Shown: piece after piece, positions 16,192-24,190 of the stretch
Layout of the letters: each line of letters opens with the position of its first letter
How positions within the stretch are numbered: the stretch's first letter is position 1
Origin: SHZL01 sp963815185
GTDB taxonomy: Bacteria; Pseudomonadota; Gammaproteobacteria; Xanthomonadales; SZUA-36
Direction: 5' to 3'
Length of the DNA: 64,000 nt
NCBI GenBank assembly: GCA_963815185.1
Contig: CAWFGC010000004.1
Coordinates: forward strand, 496,001-560,000
Position numbers and translations under genes: made by a program
Notes under the pieces: model-generated
Databases searched by the model: none
Told to the model about the DNA's origin: nothing
What the model saw: the letters and a program-made list of their open reading frames with translations, nothing else

Positions 16192-18042
16192 ATGTCGGTG
16201 CCCGCTAAGTTGCTGTTGGCTTTTGTGCTGTGCCTGCCCGTGGTTGCAGCGAAGGCGCAGACGCTTCAGGCCGATTACCTCCTCAGATTTCCCAACCGCC
16301 AGAACCAGTATGTAGACGTCAGTTTGCGGCTGCCGGTCGACGCGGCTGACGTCGAACTGATCATGCCCAGTTGGACGCCCGGTTCCTACCTGATTCGTGA
16401 TTACGCCGCGCAACTCGAACGCCTGCAGGTGCAGGGCGCCGAGGGCAAAACGCTTGGCGTAAAAAAGATATCGAAAAACCGCTGGCGGGTGAGTTGCGCG
16501 GGCGAACGGGAGATCCGCGTGAGCTACTCGATTTGGGCCGGGGAACTGGGCGTCAATACGAGCTGGGTGGAAGCGAATTTCGCGCTACTCAACGGTGCGG
16601 GTATATTCCTGTTCAGCCCGGCGAGCCGGAACTGGCCGCAATCCGTTTCCCTGGAACTGCCAAAGGAATGGAAACGGGTCTACACCTCGCTACCGCAGGT
16701 AACTGAAGGGCAGCAATACATCGCGCACGATTACGATGAATTGGTAGACAGCCCGGTGTTGCTTGGCAATGCGCCGGAATACCGCTTTACGGTGGCGGAC
16801 CAAGACTATGTTTTGGTTAACCAGGGTGAGGGCCGGCTGTGGGATGGCCCACAGTCAGCCAAGGATGTCGCCAGTATCGTTTCTGCAGTGCAGACCTTTT
16901 GGCAAATCAATCCCCTCGAACGCCCCTACCTGTTCCTTAACGTGATTGCGCAGGGTAGCGGAGGACTGGAGCACGACTTCAGTACGGTTTTGTTGGCGGA
17001 TGCCTGGCAGATGCGTTACCGCGATGAATATGTGCGCTGGTTGGCGCTGGTGACGCATGAGTTTTTCCATGCCTGGAATGTCCGTCGGATGCGCCCGGAA
17101 GCGCTGAACCAATACGATTATGAGCACGAGGTTTATACCCACGAGTTATGGCTGGCGGAGGGACTGACCAGTTATTACGACAATCTGCTGTTGTTGCGTT
17201 CCGGCCTGATCACAGTGGAAGAGTACTTCACGCTGCTGGCCAGTGAAATTCATAACTACGAGACCACACCGGGCAGACAAGTGCGGTCAGCGGAGTTGGC
17301 CTCTTTCGATACCTGGATCAAACACTACAAGCCGGACGCAAATACGATCAACAGCGTGGTCAGCTACTACCGCAAGGGCTCGCTGATCGGCTTCGTCGCT
17401 GATATGGCGATCCGCCGGGAAACCAGGGAGAAAGCCAGCCTCGATACACTGATGCGCGAAATGTACCGTCAGTACGGGCCGCAAGCAAAAGAAAAGAGGG
17501 GGTACCCACCCGGAGCTTTTGAGGCCTTGCTTGAATCCCTGGCCGGAAGCAAAGTCCGGCAGCAGATTGCCGCATTATTGGCCAGCACCCGGGATCCGGA
17601 GATCGATGAAGCGCTGCAATGGTATGGATTGAAGCTGGACCGCACACCTTCGCGCACTGCGGCGGTCGACGCCGGACGGCCGGCCCCGGTCGATTTTGGC
17701 GTGTTGTGGGACCCGCAGTCACCGGAGTTGGTGGCCGAAGCCGTTTTGAAAGGCAGTACGGGCGCCCAGGCGGGCATTCTGCCGGAAGATGAATTGCTGG
17801 CCATCGACGGCTTCCGTGTCACCAGGGATACCCTGCCGGACCGGATGTTGCATCTGGCTCCAGGAGAGATGGCCGACCTGCTGCTGGTGCGCCACGGGCA
17901 GGTGATGACGCTGCCGGTCGCCGTGCAGGACGCCGTTCCCGATAAATACCAGATCCTGATCCAGCCCGACATCGACCGCCATCAGAAAGAACGCATGTCC
18001 TCCTGGCTGGGAGTCAAACTGAAATTCGTCACGAATCAGTGA
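16192..18042 (+). CDS. M61 family glycyl aminopeptidase with PDZ domain, exported
   Basis: A 616-residue protein with a signal peptide (MSVPAKLLLAFVLCLPVVAA, cut after AKA), an N-terminal beta domain, a metallopeptidase domain with the zinc motif HEFFH at 289-293 and the third ligand in WLAEGLTSYYD about 30 residues on, and a C-terminal PDZ domain from about residue 500 (GAQAGILPEDELLAIDGF). The M61 family contains aminopeptidases preferring N-terminal Gly or Ala. Substrate and exact role here are unknown. The frame opens at a TTG (16183), but the ATG at 16192 starts the signal peptide. It converges with typA. Confidence 0.9.
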   Translation: MSVPAKLLLAFVLCLPVVAAKAQTLQADYLLRFPNRQNQYVDVSLRLPVDAADVELIMPSWTPGSYLIRDYAAQLERLQVQGAEGKTLGVKKISKNRWRVSCAGEREIRVSYSIWAGELGVNTSWVEANFALLNGAGIFLFSPASRNWPQSVSLELPKEWKRVYTSLPQVTEGQQYIAHDYDELVDSPVLLGNAPEYRFTVADQDYVLVNQGEGRLWDGPQSAKDVASIVSAVQTFWQINPLERPYLFLNVIAQGSGGLEHDFSTVLLADAWQMRYRDEYVRWLALVTHEFFHAWNVRRMRPEALNQYDYEHEVYTHELWLAEGLTSYYDNLLLLRSGLITVEEYFTLLASEIHNYETTPGRQVRSAELASFDTWIKHYKPDANTINSVVSYYRKGSLIGFVADMAIRRETREKASLDTLMREMYRQYGPQAKEKRGYPPGAFEALLESLAGSKVRQQIAALLASTRDPEIDEALQWYGLKLDRTPSRTAAVDAGRPAPVDFGVLWDPQSPELVAEAVLKGSTGAQAGILPEDELLAIDGFRVTRDTLPDRMLHLAPGEMADLLLVRHGQVMTLPVAVQDAVPDKYQILIQPDIDRHQKERMSSWLGVKLKFVTNQ

Positions 18043-18058
18043 GCCGAGGCCGGCTGAA

Positions 18059-19894
18059 TCAGGCTTCGTCGCGTACCCGGTCGGCGCGCTTACGCTCGTG
18101 TTCCTCCAGATGCATTTTGCGAATGCGGATTGACTTTGGCGTCACTTCCACCAATTCGTCGTCTTCGATGAACTCCAGCGCCTGTTCCAGGGTCATTTTT
18201 TGCGGCGCATTCAATTGCACATTGTCGTCTTTCAGCACCGTGCGAATATTGGTGAGTTGCTTGGCTTTCAGCGGGTTGACGACGAGGTCGTTGGCGCGGT
18301 TGTGGATGCCGATGATCTGGCCGGCGTAGACATCCGAACCGGCTTCGATGATCATTCGCCCGCGCTCCTGCAGATTGAACAGTGCGTAGGCAACGGACTT
18401 GCCGGTGTTCTTGGAGACCAGCACGCCATTGTTGCGTCGCGAGATATCACCGGGCAGATAAGGCCCATAATGACTGAACAGGTGAAACATCAGTCCGGTA
18501 CCCGCACTCAGCGTACGAAACTCGTTCTGGAAACCGATCAGGCCGCGGGCAGGAATCTGGTAATCGAGACGGACCCGGCCCTTGCCGTCGAGTTGCATGT
18601 TTTGTAATTCGGCGCGGCGCTCACCCAGTTGCTGCATGACCGCGCCCTGGTATTCTGCTTCGAGATCCACGACCAATTGCTCATAGGGTTCCTGCTTGAT
18701 CCCATCGACTTCATGAATGATCACCTGGGGCCGGGAAATGGCCAGTTCGAATCCTTCCCGCCGCATGATTTCGATCAGGATCGACAGGTGCAATTCACCG
18801 CGGCCGGAGACCTTGAACTTTTCCGCATCCTCGGTTTCTTCCACGCGCAAGGCCACATTGTGCAGCGCCTCCCGCAGCAGGCGCTCACGCACCTGCCGGC
18901 TGGTCAGATACTTGCCCTCGCGGCCGGCAAACGGGGACTTGTTCACCTGGAATGTCATGCTGATGGTCGGCTCATCCACGGTCAGCGGCGGCAAGGGATC
19001 GGGGTGGGCGCGGTCGCACAGGGTGTCGGAAATGCCCAGTTCTTCCACGCCGGTAACGGCGATGATGTCACCGGCCTGGGCCATATCGGCTTCCACGCGC
19101 TCCAATCCACGAAAACCCAGGACCTGCAGAATTCTGGCGTTGCGCTTGTTGCCCAGGTGATCGATCACGCAAATCTGCTGGTTGGGCCGCACTTCGCCGC
19201 GCTGTATGCGGCCAATGCCGATCACGCCGACATAGGAGTTGTAGTCCAGTGAAGAGATGCGCATCTGAAACGGGCCTTCCAGTCCGACGCTGGGGGGCTT
19301 GACATGGCGGATGATGGCCTCGAACAAGGGGCGCATGTCGCCCCCTCGTTCCGTATGATCCAGGCTGGCGTAACCCAGCAGGGCGGAGGCGTAAACGACC
19401 GGAAAATCCAGTTGTTCGTTGGTCGCGCCCAGGCGGTCGAAAAGATCGAAGGTTTGATCGAGAACCCACTGTGGCCGTGCGCCATCGCGATCGATCTTGT
19501 TGATCACGACAATTGGCCGGAATCCCATCTCAAAGGCTTTTTGCGTGACGAACCGGGTTTGCGGCATCGGCCCATCGACCGCATCCACCAGCAGCAAAAC
19601 GGAATCGACCATGCTGAGAATGCGTTCGACCTCGCCGCCAAAATCGGCATGTCCGGGCGTATCGACGATATTGATACGCCAAAGCTTCACGCCGTCATGC
19701 CAGGTGATCGCGGTGTTCTTCGACAGGATGGTAATCCCGCGCTCACGTTCGAGGTCGCCGGAGTCCATCACCCGTTCAGGTTTGGCGGCACGTTCGCCCA
19801 GCGTGCCCGATTGCTGCAGCAACTGGTCGACCAGCGTCGTCTTGCCGTGATCGACGTGCGCAATAATGGCGATATTTCTCAGGTTTTCAATCAC
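18059..19894 (-). CDS. typA: Translational GTPase TypA/BipA
   Basis: A 611-residue ribosome-associated GTPase of the EF-G/LepA class, involved in large-subunit assembly and stress or cold growth in other bacteria. The G motifs are intact: AHVDHGKTTL, RGITI, DTPGHADF, NKID. The family-specific C-terminal domain (RNNGVLVSKNTGKSVAYALF, ELVEVTPKSIRIRK) is complete. No ATG is available. GTG at 19894 gives VIENLRNIAIIAH, matching the E. coli start (MIENLRNIA); the frame is open back to a TTG at 19909. Confidence 0.96.
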   Translation of the reverse strand: MIENLRNIAIIAHVDHGKTTLVDQLLQQSGTLGERAAKPERVMDSGDLERERGITILSKNTAITWHDGVKLWRINIVDTPGHADFGGEVERILSMVDSVLLLVDAVDGPMPQTRFVTQKAFEMGFRPIVVINKIDRDGARPQWVLDQTFDLFDRLGATNEQLDFPVVYASALLGYASLDHTERGGDMRPLFEAIIRHVKPPSVGLEGPFQMRISSLDYNSYVGVIGIGRIQRGEVRPNQQICVIDHLGNKRNARILQVLGFRGLERVEADMAQAGDIIAVTGVEELGISDTLCDRAHPDPLPPLTVDEPTISMTFQVNKSPFAGREGKYLTSRQVRERLLREALHNVALRVEETEDAEKFKVSGRGELHLSILIEIMRREGFELAISRPQVIIHEVDGIKQEPYEQLVVDLEAEYQGAVMQQLGERRAELQNMQLDGKGRVRLDYQIPARGLIGFQNEFRTLSAGTGLMFHLFSHYGPYLPGDISRRNNGVLVSKNTGKSVAYALFNLQERGRMIIEAGSDVYAGQIIGIHNRANDLVVNPLKAKQLTNIRTVLKDDNVQLNAPQKMTLEQALEFIEDDELVEVTPKSIRIRKMHLEEHERKRADRVRDEA

Positions 19895-19946
19895 GATGCG
19901 GAACCACAAGGCGGGGCGCGCACGTTACCGCTTTTTAGCTTGAAAA

Positions 19947-21059
19947 TCAATGAAAACCGAGGGCCTTAAGCGTTTTGGCCTGCTCCGGTGGAGCCTCTGC
20001 CGGTACTTGCCAGCCGGCAAAATCACGTCGTTCCGGGTAGTCTTGTCGGAGTTTATCGAAAAAGACGGATTGGTCCTCCGGTTTCAAGGCGGCAATTTGG
20101 CGCAATTGCGCATCATCGCGTGCAACCGGGCAGGCAGCGAGAATGGCATCTTCAACCGTCGCCCCATGGTTGTTCAAATGACGCTCCGGGCCGAGGCCGG
20201 CCAACAGGTCAGGCCCTTTCCCGCTGTTGCCCAGCCAATCGCAGAATTGCCGGTACACCATCTCCGTGCCGCGTAATTTTCCATCCAGGCTGTAGCCGGC
20301 CACATGTGGCGTGGCCACCGTCACCGCATGAAGAAAATCAGGGTCGATCCTGGGTTCATCGGGCCACACGTCGAGTGCGGCGCAGCCCGAACCGGAAGCG
20401 AGCCAGCGGCCCAATGATAATCCTTCCGCCACTTTCCCCCGCGAGGTGTTCACCAGCAGGGTGCCGGGCTGCAATTGCGCCAGAAATGACTGGCCAATCA
20501 GATGCAGGGTGGCATAGGGGCCGGACCGGGTCAGCGGCACATGGAAGGTGATGACATCGCAGTCCGCAATATCTTTCATTTCACACAGACCGGATTGGCC
20601 CGCATCGGCCAGCGGTGGATCACACACTTTGATCGTCCCGACGCCATACGCCGCGAGCAATCGACGCACGCGACTGCCGACATTGCCAAAGCCGACGATA
20701 CCCAGGGCGCGGTTCGACAGCTTGAACCGCAAACGCTGGCCTGCCAGCAGCATCATGGCCAGCGTATATTGCGCCGCGGCATCCGCATTGCAGCCCGGTG
20801 CGCTGGCCCAGCGGATGCCGCACTCATTCAGCCACGCAATGTCCAGGTGATCGGTGCCGATGGTCGCCGTGCCTACGAATCTGACGTCCGTGCCCTGCAG
20901 TAAGTCCGAATTTACCGCGGTTACCGAGCGTACGATCAGAACCCGCGCGTCTTGTACCTGCGCTTTGCTGATCTTGCGGCCATCCACTTTGAAGACGTCT
21001 CCGCGCCGGGCGAAGCTCTGATCCACACCGGGAATATTCTGGTCAATCACGATTTTCAT
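19947..21059 (-). CDS. pdxB: Erythronate-4-phosphate dehydrogenase
   Basis: A 370-residue D-2-hydroxyacid dehydrogenase with the PdxB C-terminal dimerization domain (about residues 290-370). It oxidizes 4-phosphoerythronate in the DXP-dependent pyridoxal phosphate pathway. Visible are the NAD-binding GIVGFGNVGSRV, catalytic Arg in VNTSRGK, Glu in DVWPDEP and His in TPHVAGYS. ATG 21059 (MKIVIDQNIPGV) is chosen for its match to the family start; ATG 21071 is also in frame and neither has a clear Shine-Dalgarno sequence. It is divergent from mdh. Confidence 0.93.
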   Translation of the reverse strand: MKIVIDQNIPGVDQSFARRGDVFKVDGRKISKAQVQDARVLIVRSVTAVNSDLLQGTDVRFVGTATIGTDHLDIAWLNECGIRWASAPGCNADAAAQYTLAMMLLAGQRLRFKLSNRALGIVGFGNVGSRVRRLLAAYGVGTIKVCDPPLADAGQSGLCEMKDIADCDVITFHVPLTRSGPYATLHLIGQSFLAQLQPGTLLVNTSRGKVAEGLSLGRWLASGSGCAALDVWPDEPRIDPDFLHAVTVATPHVAGYSLDGKLRGTEMVYRQFCDWLGNSGKGPDLLAGLGPERHLNNHGATVEDAILAACPVARDDAQLRQIAALKPEDQSVFFDKLRQDYPERRDFAGWQVPAEAPPEQAKTLKALGFH

Positions 21060-21132
21060 GGGTTTGTGCATTATTGCATTGACGAAGGTCACCATTATCG
21101 TTTTCTGCGGGTCGAAACGGGAACCGGTCGGC

Positions 21133-21172
21133 TATAATATTCATGTCTCGCAACCGGCCTTGAGGCCGGTTG
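21133..21172 (+). promoter_or_regulatory. mdh promoter -10 element and leader hairpin
   Basis: A perfect TATAAT (21133-21138) stands upstream of mdh; no good -35 is visible. Thirteen bases downstream is a perfect nine-base inverted repeat, CAACCGGCC (21151-21159) and GGCCGGTTG (21164-21172), around a TTGA loop. It lies at the very 5' end of the predicted transcript. No T-run follows, so it is not an ordinary terminator. It may protect the mRNA end or be a control element. Confidence 0.5.
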
Positions 21173-21216
21173 TGCCGTCACATTCGATGAATCGATCATA
21201 ACGCAAGGAGTCAGCT

Positions 21217-22194
21217 ATGAAATCGCCAGTTCGGGTAGCCATTACAGGTGCCGCCGGCCAGATAGGCTATCAACTTTGTTTCAGAATCGCGGCAGGGGAT
21301 ATGCTCGGGCCGGATCAGCCGGTGATCTTGCAGATGCTGGAAATCACCCCCGTGCTGGGCAGCTTGCAGGGTGTCGAGATGGAGTTGCTGGACTCCGCTT
21401 TTCCACTGCTGGCGGGAACGGTGGCGACCGATAATGCCGAAACGGCGTTCAAGGATGCGGATTACGCCCTGCTGGTGGGCGCCAAACCCCGTGGCGCGGG
21501 AATGGAACGCAAGGACCTGATTTCCGCCAATGGAAAGATTTTCGGCCCCCAGGGAAGAGCCCTGAATGCAGGGGCAAAGCGCGACGTAAAGGTCCTGGTG
21601 GTGGGAAATCCGGCCAATACCAATGCCTTGATCGCACGGGCGGCGGCTCCCGACCTCGACCCGCGGAATTTCACTGCGATGACGCGTCTGGACCACAACC
21701 GTGCGCTGGCCCAGCTATCGGTGAAAACGGGCGTGCACCACGACCGCATTCGCAAGATGGTCATCTGGGGCAATCATTCCTCTACCCAGTACCCGGACAT
21801 CCGTTTTGCCGAAGTCGATGGCAAGGCAGCGAGTGGCCTGGTCGATCAGGATTGGTACCAGAAGAACTTCATACCCACGGTGCAGCAGCGGGGCGCAGCC
21901 ATCATCAAGGCGCGCGGTGCTTCGAGCGCGGCTTCGGCTGCAGCGGCTGCGATTGACCATATCCGAACCTGGGCAAACGGTTCGAGAGACGGGGACTGGG
22001 TTTCAATGGCAGTGCCGTCCGACGGCAGTTACGGCATTCCGGAGGGCGTGATTTATTCCTATCCCTGTGTCTGCAAAAACGGTGACTACGAGATCGTGCA
22101 AGGCCTGGATATCGACGACTTCAGCCGTGCGCGGATGGATGCAAGCTATCAGGAATTGTGTGAGGAACGCGTTGCGGTCGAAGATCTGCTTTGA
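21217..22194 (+). CDS. mdh: Malate dehydrogenase (cytosolic-type, MDH type 2)
   Basis: A 325-residue NAD-dependent malate dehydrogenase of the TCA cycle, of the cytosolic eukaryote-like type found in Xanthomonas rather than the E. coli type. Motifs: NAD-binding GAAGQIGYQL at 11-20, the mobile loop VGAKPRGAGMERKDL, catalytic Asp in TRLDHNRA, catalytic His in WGNHSSTQYPD, and substrate region VSMAVPSDGSYGIPEG. It stands alone on the plus strand, with its own TATAAT element and a strong leader hairpin. Confidence 0.97.
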   Translation: MKSPVRVAITGAAGQIGYQLCFRIAAGDMLGPDQPVILQMLEITPVLGSLQGVEMELLDSAFPLLAGTVATDNAETAFKDADYALLVGAKPRGAGMERKDLISANGKIFGPQGRALNAGAKRDVKVLVVGNPANTNALIARAAAPDLDPRNFTAMTRLDHNRALAQLSVKTGVHHDRIRKMVIWGNHSSTQYPDIRFAEVDGKAASGLVDQDWYQKNFIPTVQQRGAAIIKARGASSAASAAAAAIDHIRTWANGSRDGDWVSMAVPSDGSYGIPEGVIYSYPCVCKNGDYEIVQGLDIDDFSRARMDASYQELCEERVAVEDLL

Positions 22195-22204
22195 GGGCGA
22201 CGGT

Positions 22205-22963
22205 CTAATCGCCGGGTTGTGCTGAATCGGCGTCATCGAGCCGATCAGCCTCCAGCCGATAATTCACCTCGATGGGGTCGAGCACCTGCAGACCGCCGCC
22301 GAGCACGCTGAATGGCTGAATGCCATAGTCGGATTGCAGCATACTGAATGAGCCCGTCACCACCAGGTGTGCTGATTCCAGCCCCACCGCCTTGAAGGTG
22401 ATGGGCGTACGGTGCTCCTGCCCATGAAGGTAGATGGTGAGTTGGGCTTCAGGGGCATCTTGTGTGCCGCCGGTGATTTGGATATTCAGATGTGCCTGCG
22501 GCCAATGATCAGTCTGTAGCACCCTGACGCGCATGTTCTCCCGTGTCTTCTCGACGTCTTGCGCGCTTGGCTGCGTGTCCAGGCCATATTGTTTGCGCAA
22601 ATCGGGATCGTCGACGACCAATGCATCCAGCGCAAGGCGCAAATCCGCCCGCGAGTGCGTGAACTCATTGGTGGCAAGTAGCACATAGCCTGTCATTCCT
22701 GCAGAAGTCACGACATGGTCATGACCAAAGCGGGCCAATGAGCCACCGCGCCGCACCAGGACATCCGCCCGCGAATGCTCGCCGTCGATCCTGTAGATGA
22801 TTGAACCCGGCGCCGGCAGGTACTTATCGTACGGAAATTCCGGCAGCGGTTGCGGGGCGGGCGTGATTTGTGGCGCCGGCGTATGGCAGGACGACAGGCC
22901 GGCAATCAGCACGGCGAACATCAGTCGCTTGCACCACATCTTATGGCGCCGTTCAGGAATCAT
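22205..22963 (-). CDS. YceI-family lipoprotein
   Basis: A 252-residue protein with an N-terminal lipoprotein signal (LIAGLSSC, lipobox LSSC) followed by a proline-rich spacer and a YceI-like beta-barrel domain (YRIDGEHSRADVLVRRGG, SARFGHDH-like LARFGHDHVV, QSDYGIQPFSVLGG). YceI proteins bind isoprenoid chains; the ligand here is unknown. Its ATG overlaps the stop of the upstream YceI gene by four bases, so 22963 is chosen; an internal ATG at 22939 is possible. Last gene of a cytochrome b561 / YceI / YceI operon. Confidence 0.85.
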   Translation of the reverse strand: MIPERRHKMWCKRLMFAVLIAGLSSCHTPAPQITPAPQPLPEFPYDKYLPAPGSIIYRIDGEHSRADVLVRRGGSLARFGHDHVVTSAGMTGYVLLATNEFTHSRADLRLALDALVVDDPDLRKQYGLDTQPSAQDVEKTRENMRVRVLQTDHWPQAHLNIQITGGTQDAPEAQLTIYLHGQEHRTPITFKAVGLESAHLVVTGSFSMLQSDYGIQPFSVLGGGLQVLDPIEVNYRLEADRLDDADSAQPGD

Positions 22964-23529
22964 TGTTCGGCTTTCAGGGCAATGCCAAAACGCACTTGCA
23001 CATCATGTCCGATGGGCGTATCGGCTTCCCACTCGCCGCTGCCGATGCCGAAATCCACTCGCGATAGAATCAGCGACCCGGTCAGCTTTGCATCCAGATC
23101 ATGCGAACGCCAGCGAAACGGGACGGTGATGGGTCTACTCACGCCTTTGATCGAAACCACGCCCTCGGCGACATATTCCGAATCATTGACGGCACGAACC
23201 TGCTCACTGCGAAACCTGGCGTGGGGAAAGGCCTTCGCATTGAACCATTCGGTTTGCGCTATGGCTTCGTCAATTTCATCGTTACCCATGCTTGCCGAAG
23301 TGATATCCACATCGACCAGCAGCGACCTGACCGCGAGGCTCGACGCGTCATAGCTCACCAGCACGTCAAAGCGCTGGAACCGGCCCGGTGCTTCCGCGCC
23401 TTCGTAGGTCGTGACGAATTCCAATTGGCTCTGATCCTGCACCGAGCGCCATGATGCGGCGTACAGCTGCGCCGACAGCACGACTGCGAGCAAGGCAAGG
23501 CCACAACGAACGGGATGAGATGGTTTCAT
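22960..23529 (-). CDS. YceI-family periplasmic protein
   Basis: A 189-residue protein with a cleavable signal peptide (LALLAVVLSAQLYAA) and a YceI domain: DQSQLEFVTTYEGAEAPGRF, VDVDITSASMGNDEID, FPHARFRSEQV, SRVDFGIGSGEW. YceI folds as a lipocalin-like barrel binding polyisoprenoids, and such genes often accompany cytochrome b561. Here the upstream b561 gene overlaps by four bases and the downstream YceI lipoprotein gene by four, a tight operon. Function is inferred from the family only. Confidence 0.88.
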   Translation of the reverse strand: MKPSHPVRCGLALLAVVLSAQLYAASWRSVQDQSQLEFVTTYEGAEAPGRFQRFDVLVSYDASSLAVRSLLVDVDITSASMGNDEIDEAIAQTEWFNAKAFPHARFRSEQVRAVNDSEYVAEGVVSIKGVSRPITVPFRWRSHDLDAKLTGSLILSRVDFGIGSGEWEADTPIGHDVQVRFGIALKAEQ

Positions 23530-24077
23530 GGTGTCCTATTGTTCCACAACATGCGCTGCAAAACCGTATCCCGCCGCCAAAAGTGGTGCCATAGCGTGGC
23601 CGCGACATGTATCAGCAGCAGGACCAGCATCGCCGACACCAGACCTTCGTGCCATTCCTGAAACCGCTCGCCCAGGGCTTTATCCGGTCCGATCAGAGCC
23701 GGCCAGGGGATCACGCGGTACAGGCTGAACGGCACGTTTTTGGCGGAATTCATCAACCAACCGCTGACGGGGATGGCAAACAGCAGCGCGTACAAACCGG
23801 TGTGGCCGAGCATGGCCGCGAGCCTTACCCAGACTGGTGTCGCAGCATCCGCAACGGGCCTGGGGTTGAGCAGTGCCCACAGCAGTCGCAGCAGGGCCAG
23901 AAAAAGCAATGTGATGCCGATGGACTTGTGCCACATCAGCAGATTCAGCTTTTCCGGCGTGCGGCCCAGTTCGTGTGCGTATTTACCCAATATGACCTGA
24001 GCGAAAATGAGCGCGGCCATCGACCAGTGAAGCATGCGTGCTATCGATCCCCATGCAGTTTTCGAATTGCGTATCAT
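23526..24077 (-). CDS. Cytochrome b561, inner membrane
   Basis: A 183-residue four-helix membrane protein of the bacterial cytochrome b561 family. Candidate heme-ligand histidines lie in MLHWSMAALIF, MWHKSIG, LGHTGLY and LIHVAATLWHH. These proteins move electrons from quinol or to periplasmic acceptors. The frame is open to 24194, but ATG 24077 gives the usual start (MIRNSKTAWGSIARMLHW), and the upstream stretch lies within the REP-like repeat. First gene of the operon with the two YceI genes. Confidence 0.88.
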   Translation of the reverse strand: MIRNSKTAWGSIARMLHWSMAALIFAQVILGKYAHELGRTPEKLNLLMWHKSIGITLLFLALLRLLWALLNPRPVADAATPVWVRLAAMLGHTGLYALLFAIPVSGWLMNSAKNVPFSLYRVIPWPALIGPDKALGERFQEWHEGLVSAMLVLLLIHVAATLWHHFWRRDTVLQRMLWNNRTP

Positions 24078-24093
24078 GTTTTGGAAGCCCGAA

Positions 24094-24176
24094 GGGGTCA
24101 GAGTAAAGTGCCAGATTTGAACCTGAGGCTTCGCACGATGAGTCCCACCGTTACTCTGGCACTTTACTCTGACCCC
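24094..24176. repeat. REP-like element: perfect 21-bp inverted repeat
   Basis: The left arm at 24094-24114 (GGGGTCAGAGTAAAGTGCCA plus one base) is exactly complementary to the right arm at 24156-24176, separated by 41 bases. The arms begin and end with GGGG/CCCC. This layout resembles REP/BIME units mobilized by RAYT-type single-strand transposases; no transposase gene is in the window. It occupies almost the whole gap between the rho stop and the cytochrome b561 start. Transcribed on the minus strand it would fold into a very stable hairpin, without a T-run. Confidence 0.75.
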
Positions 24177-24190
24177 ATGTTCATCACCCT

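Noticed and set aside
16815..16830. Further GTTAAC sites (for example inside the M61 gene and rpsD) as copies of the repeated leader motif
   Set aside because: They share only the six-base core, lack AGGCCC, and lie inside coding sequence.
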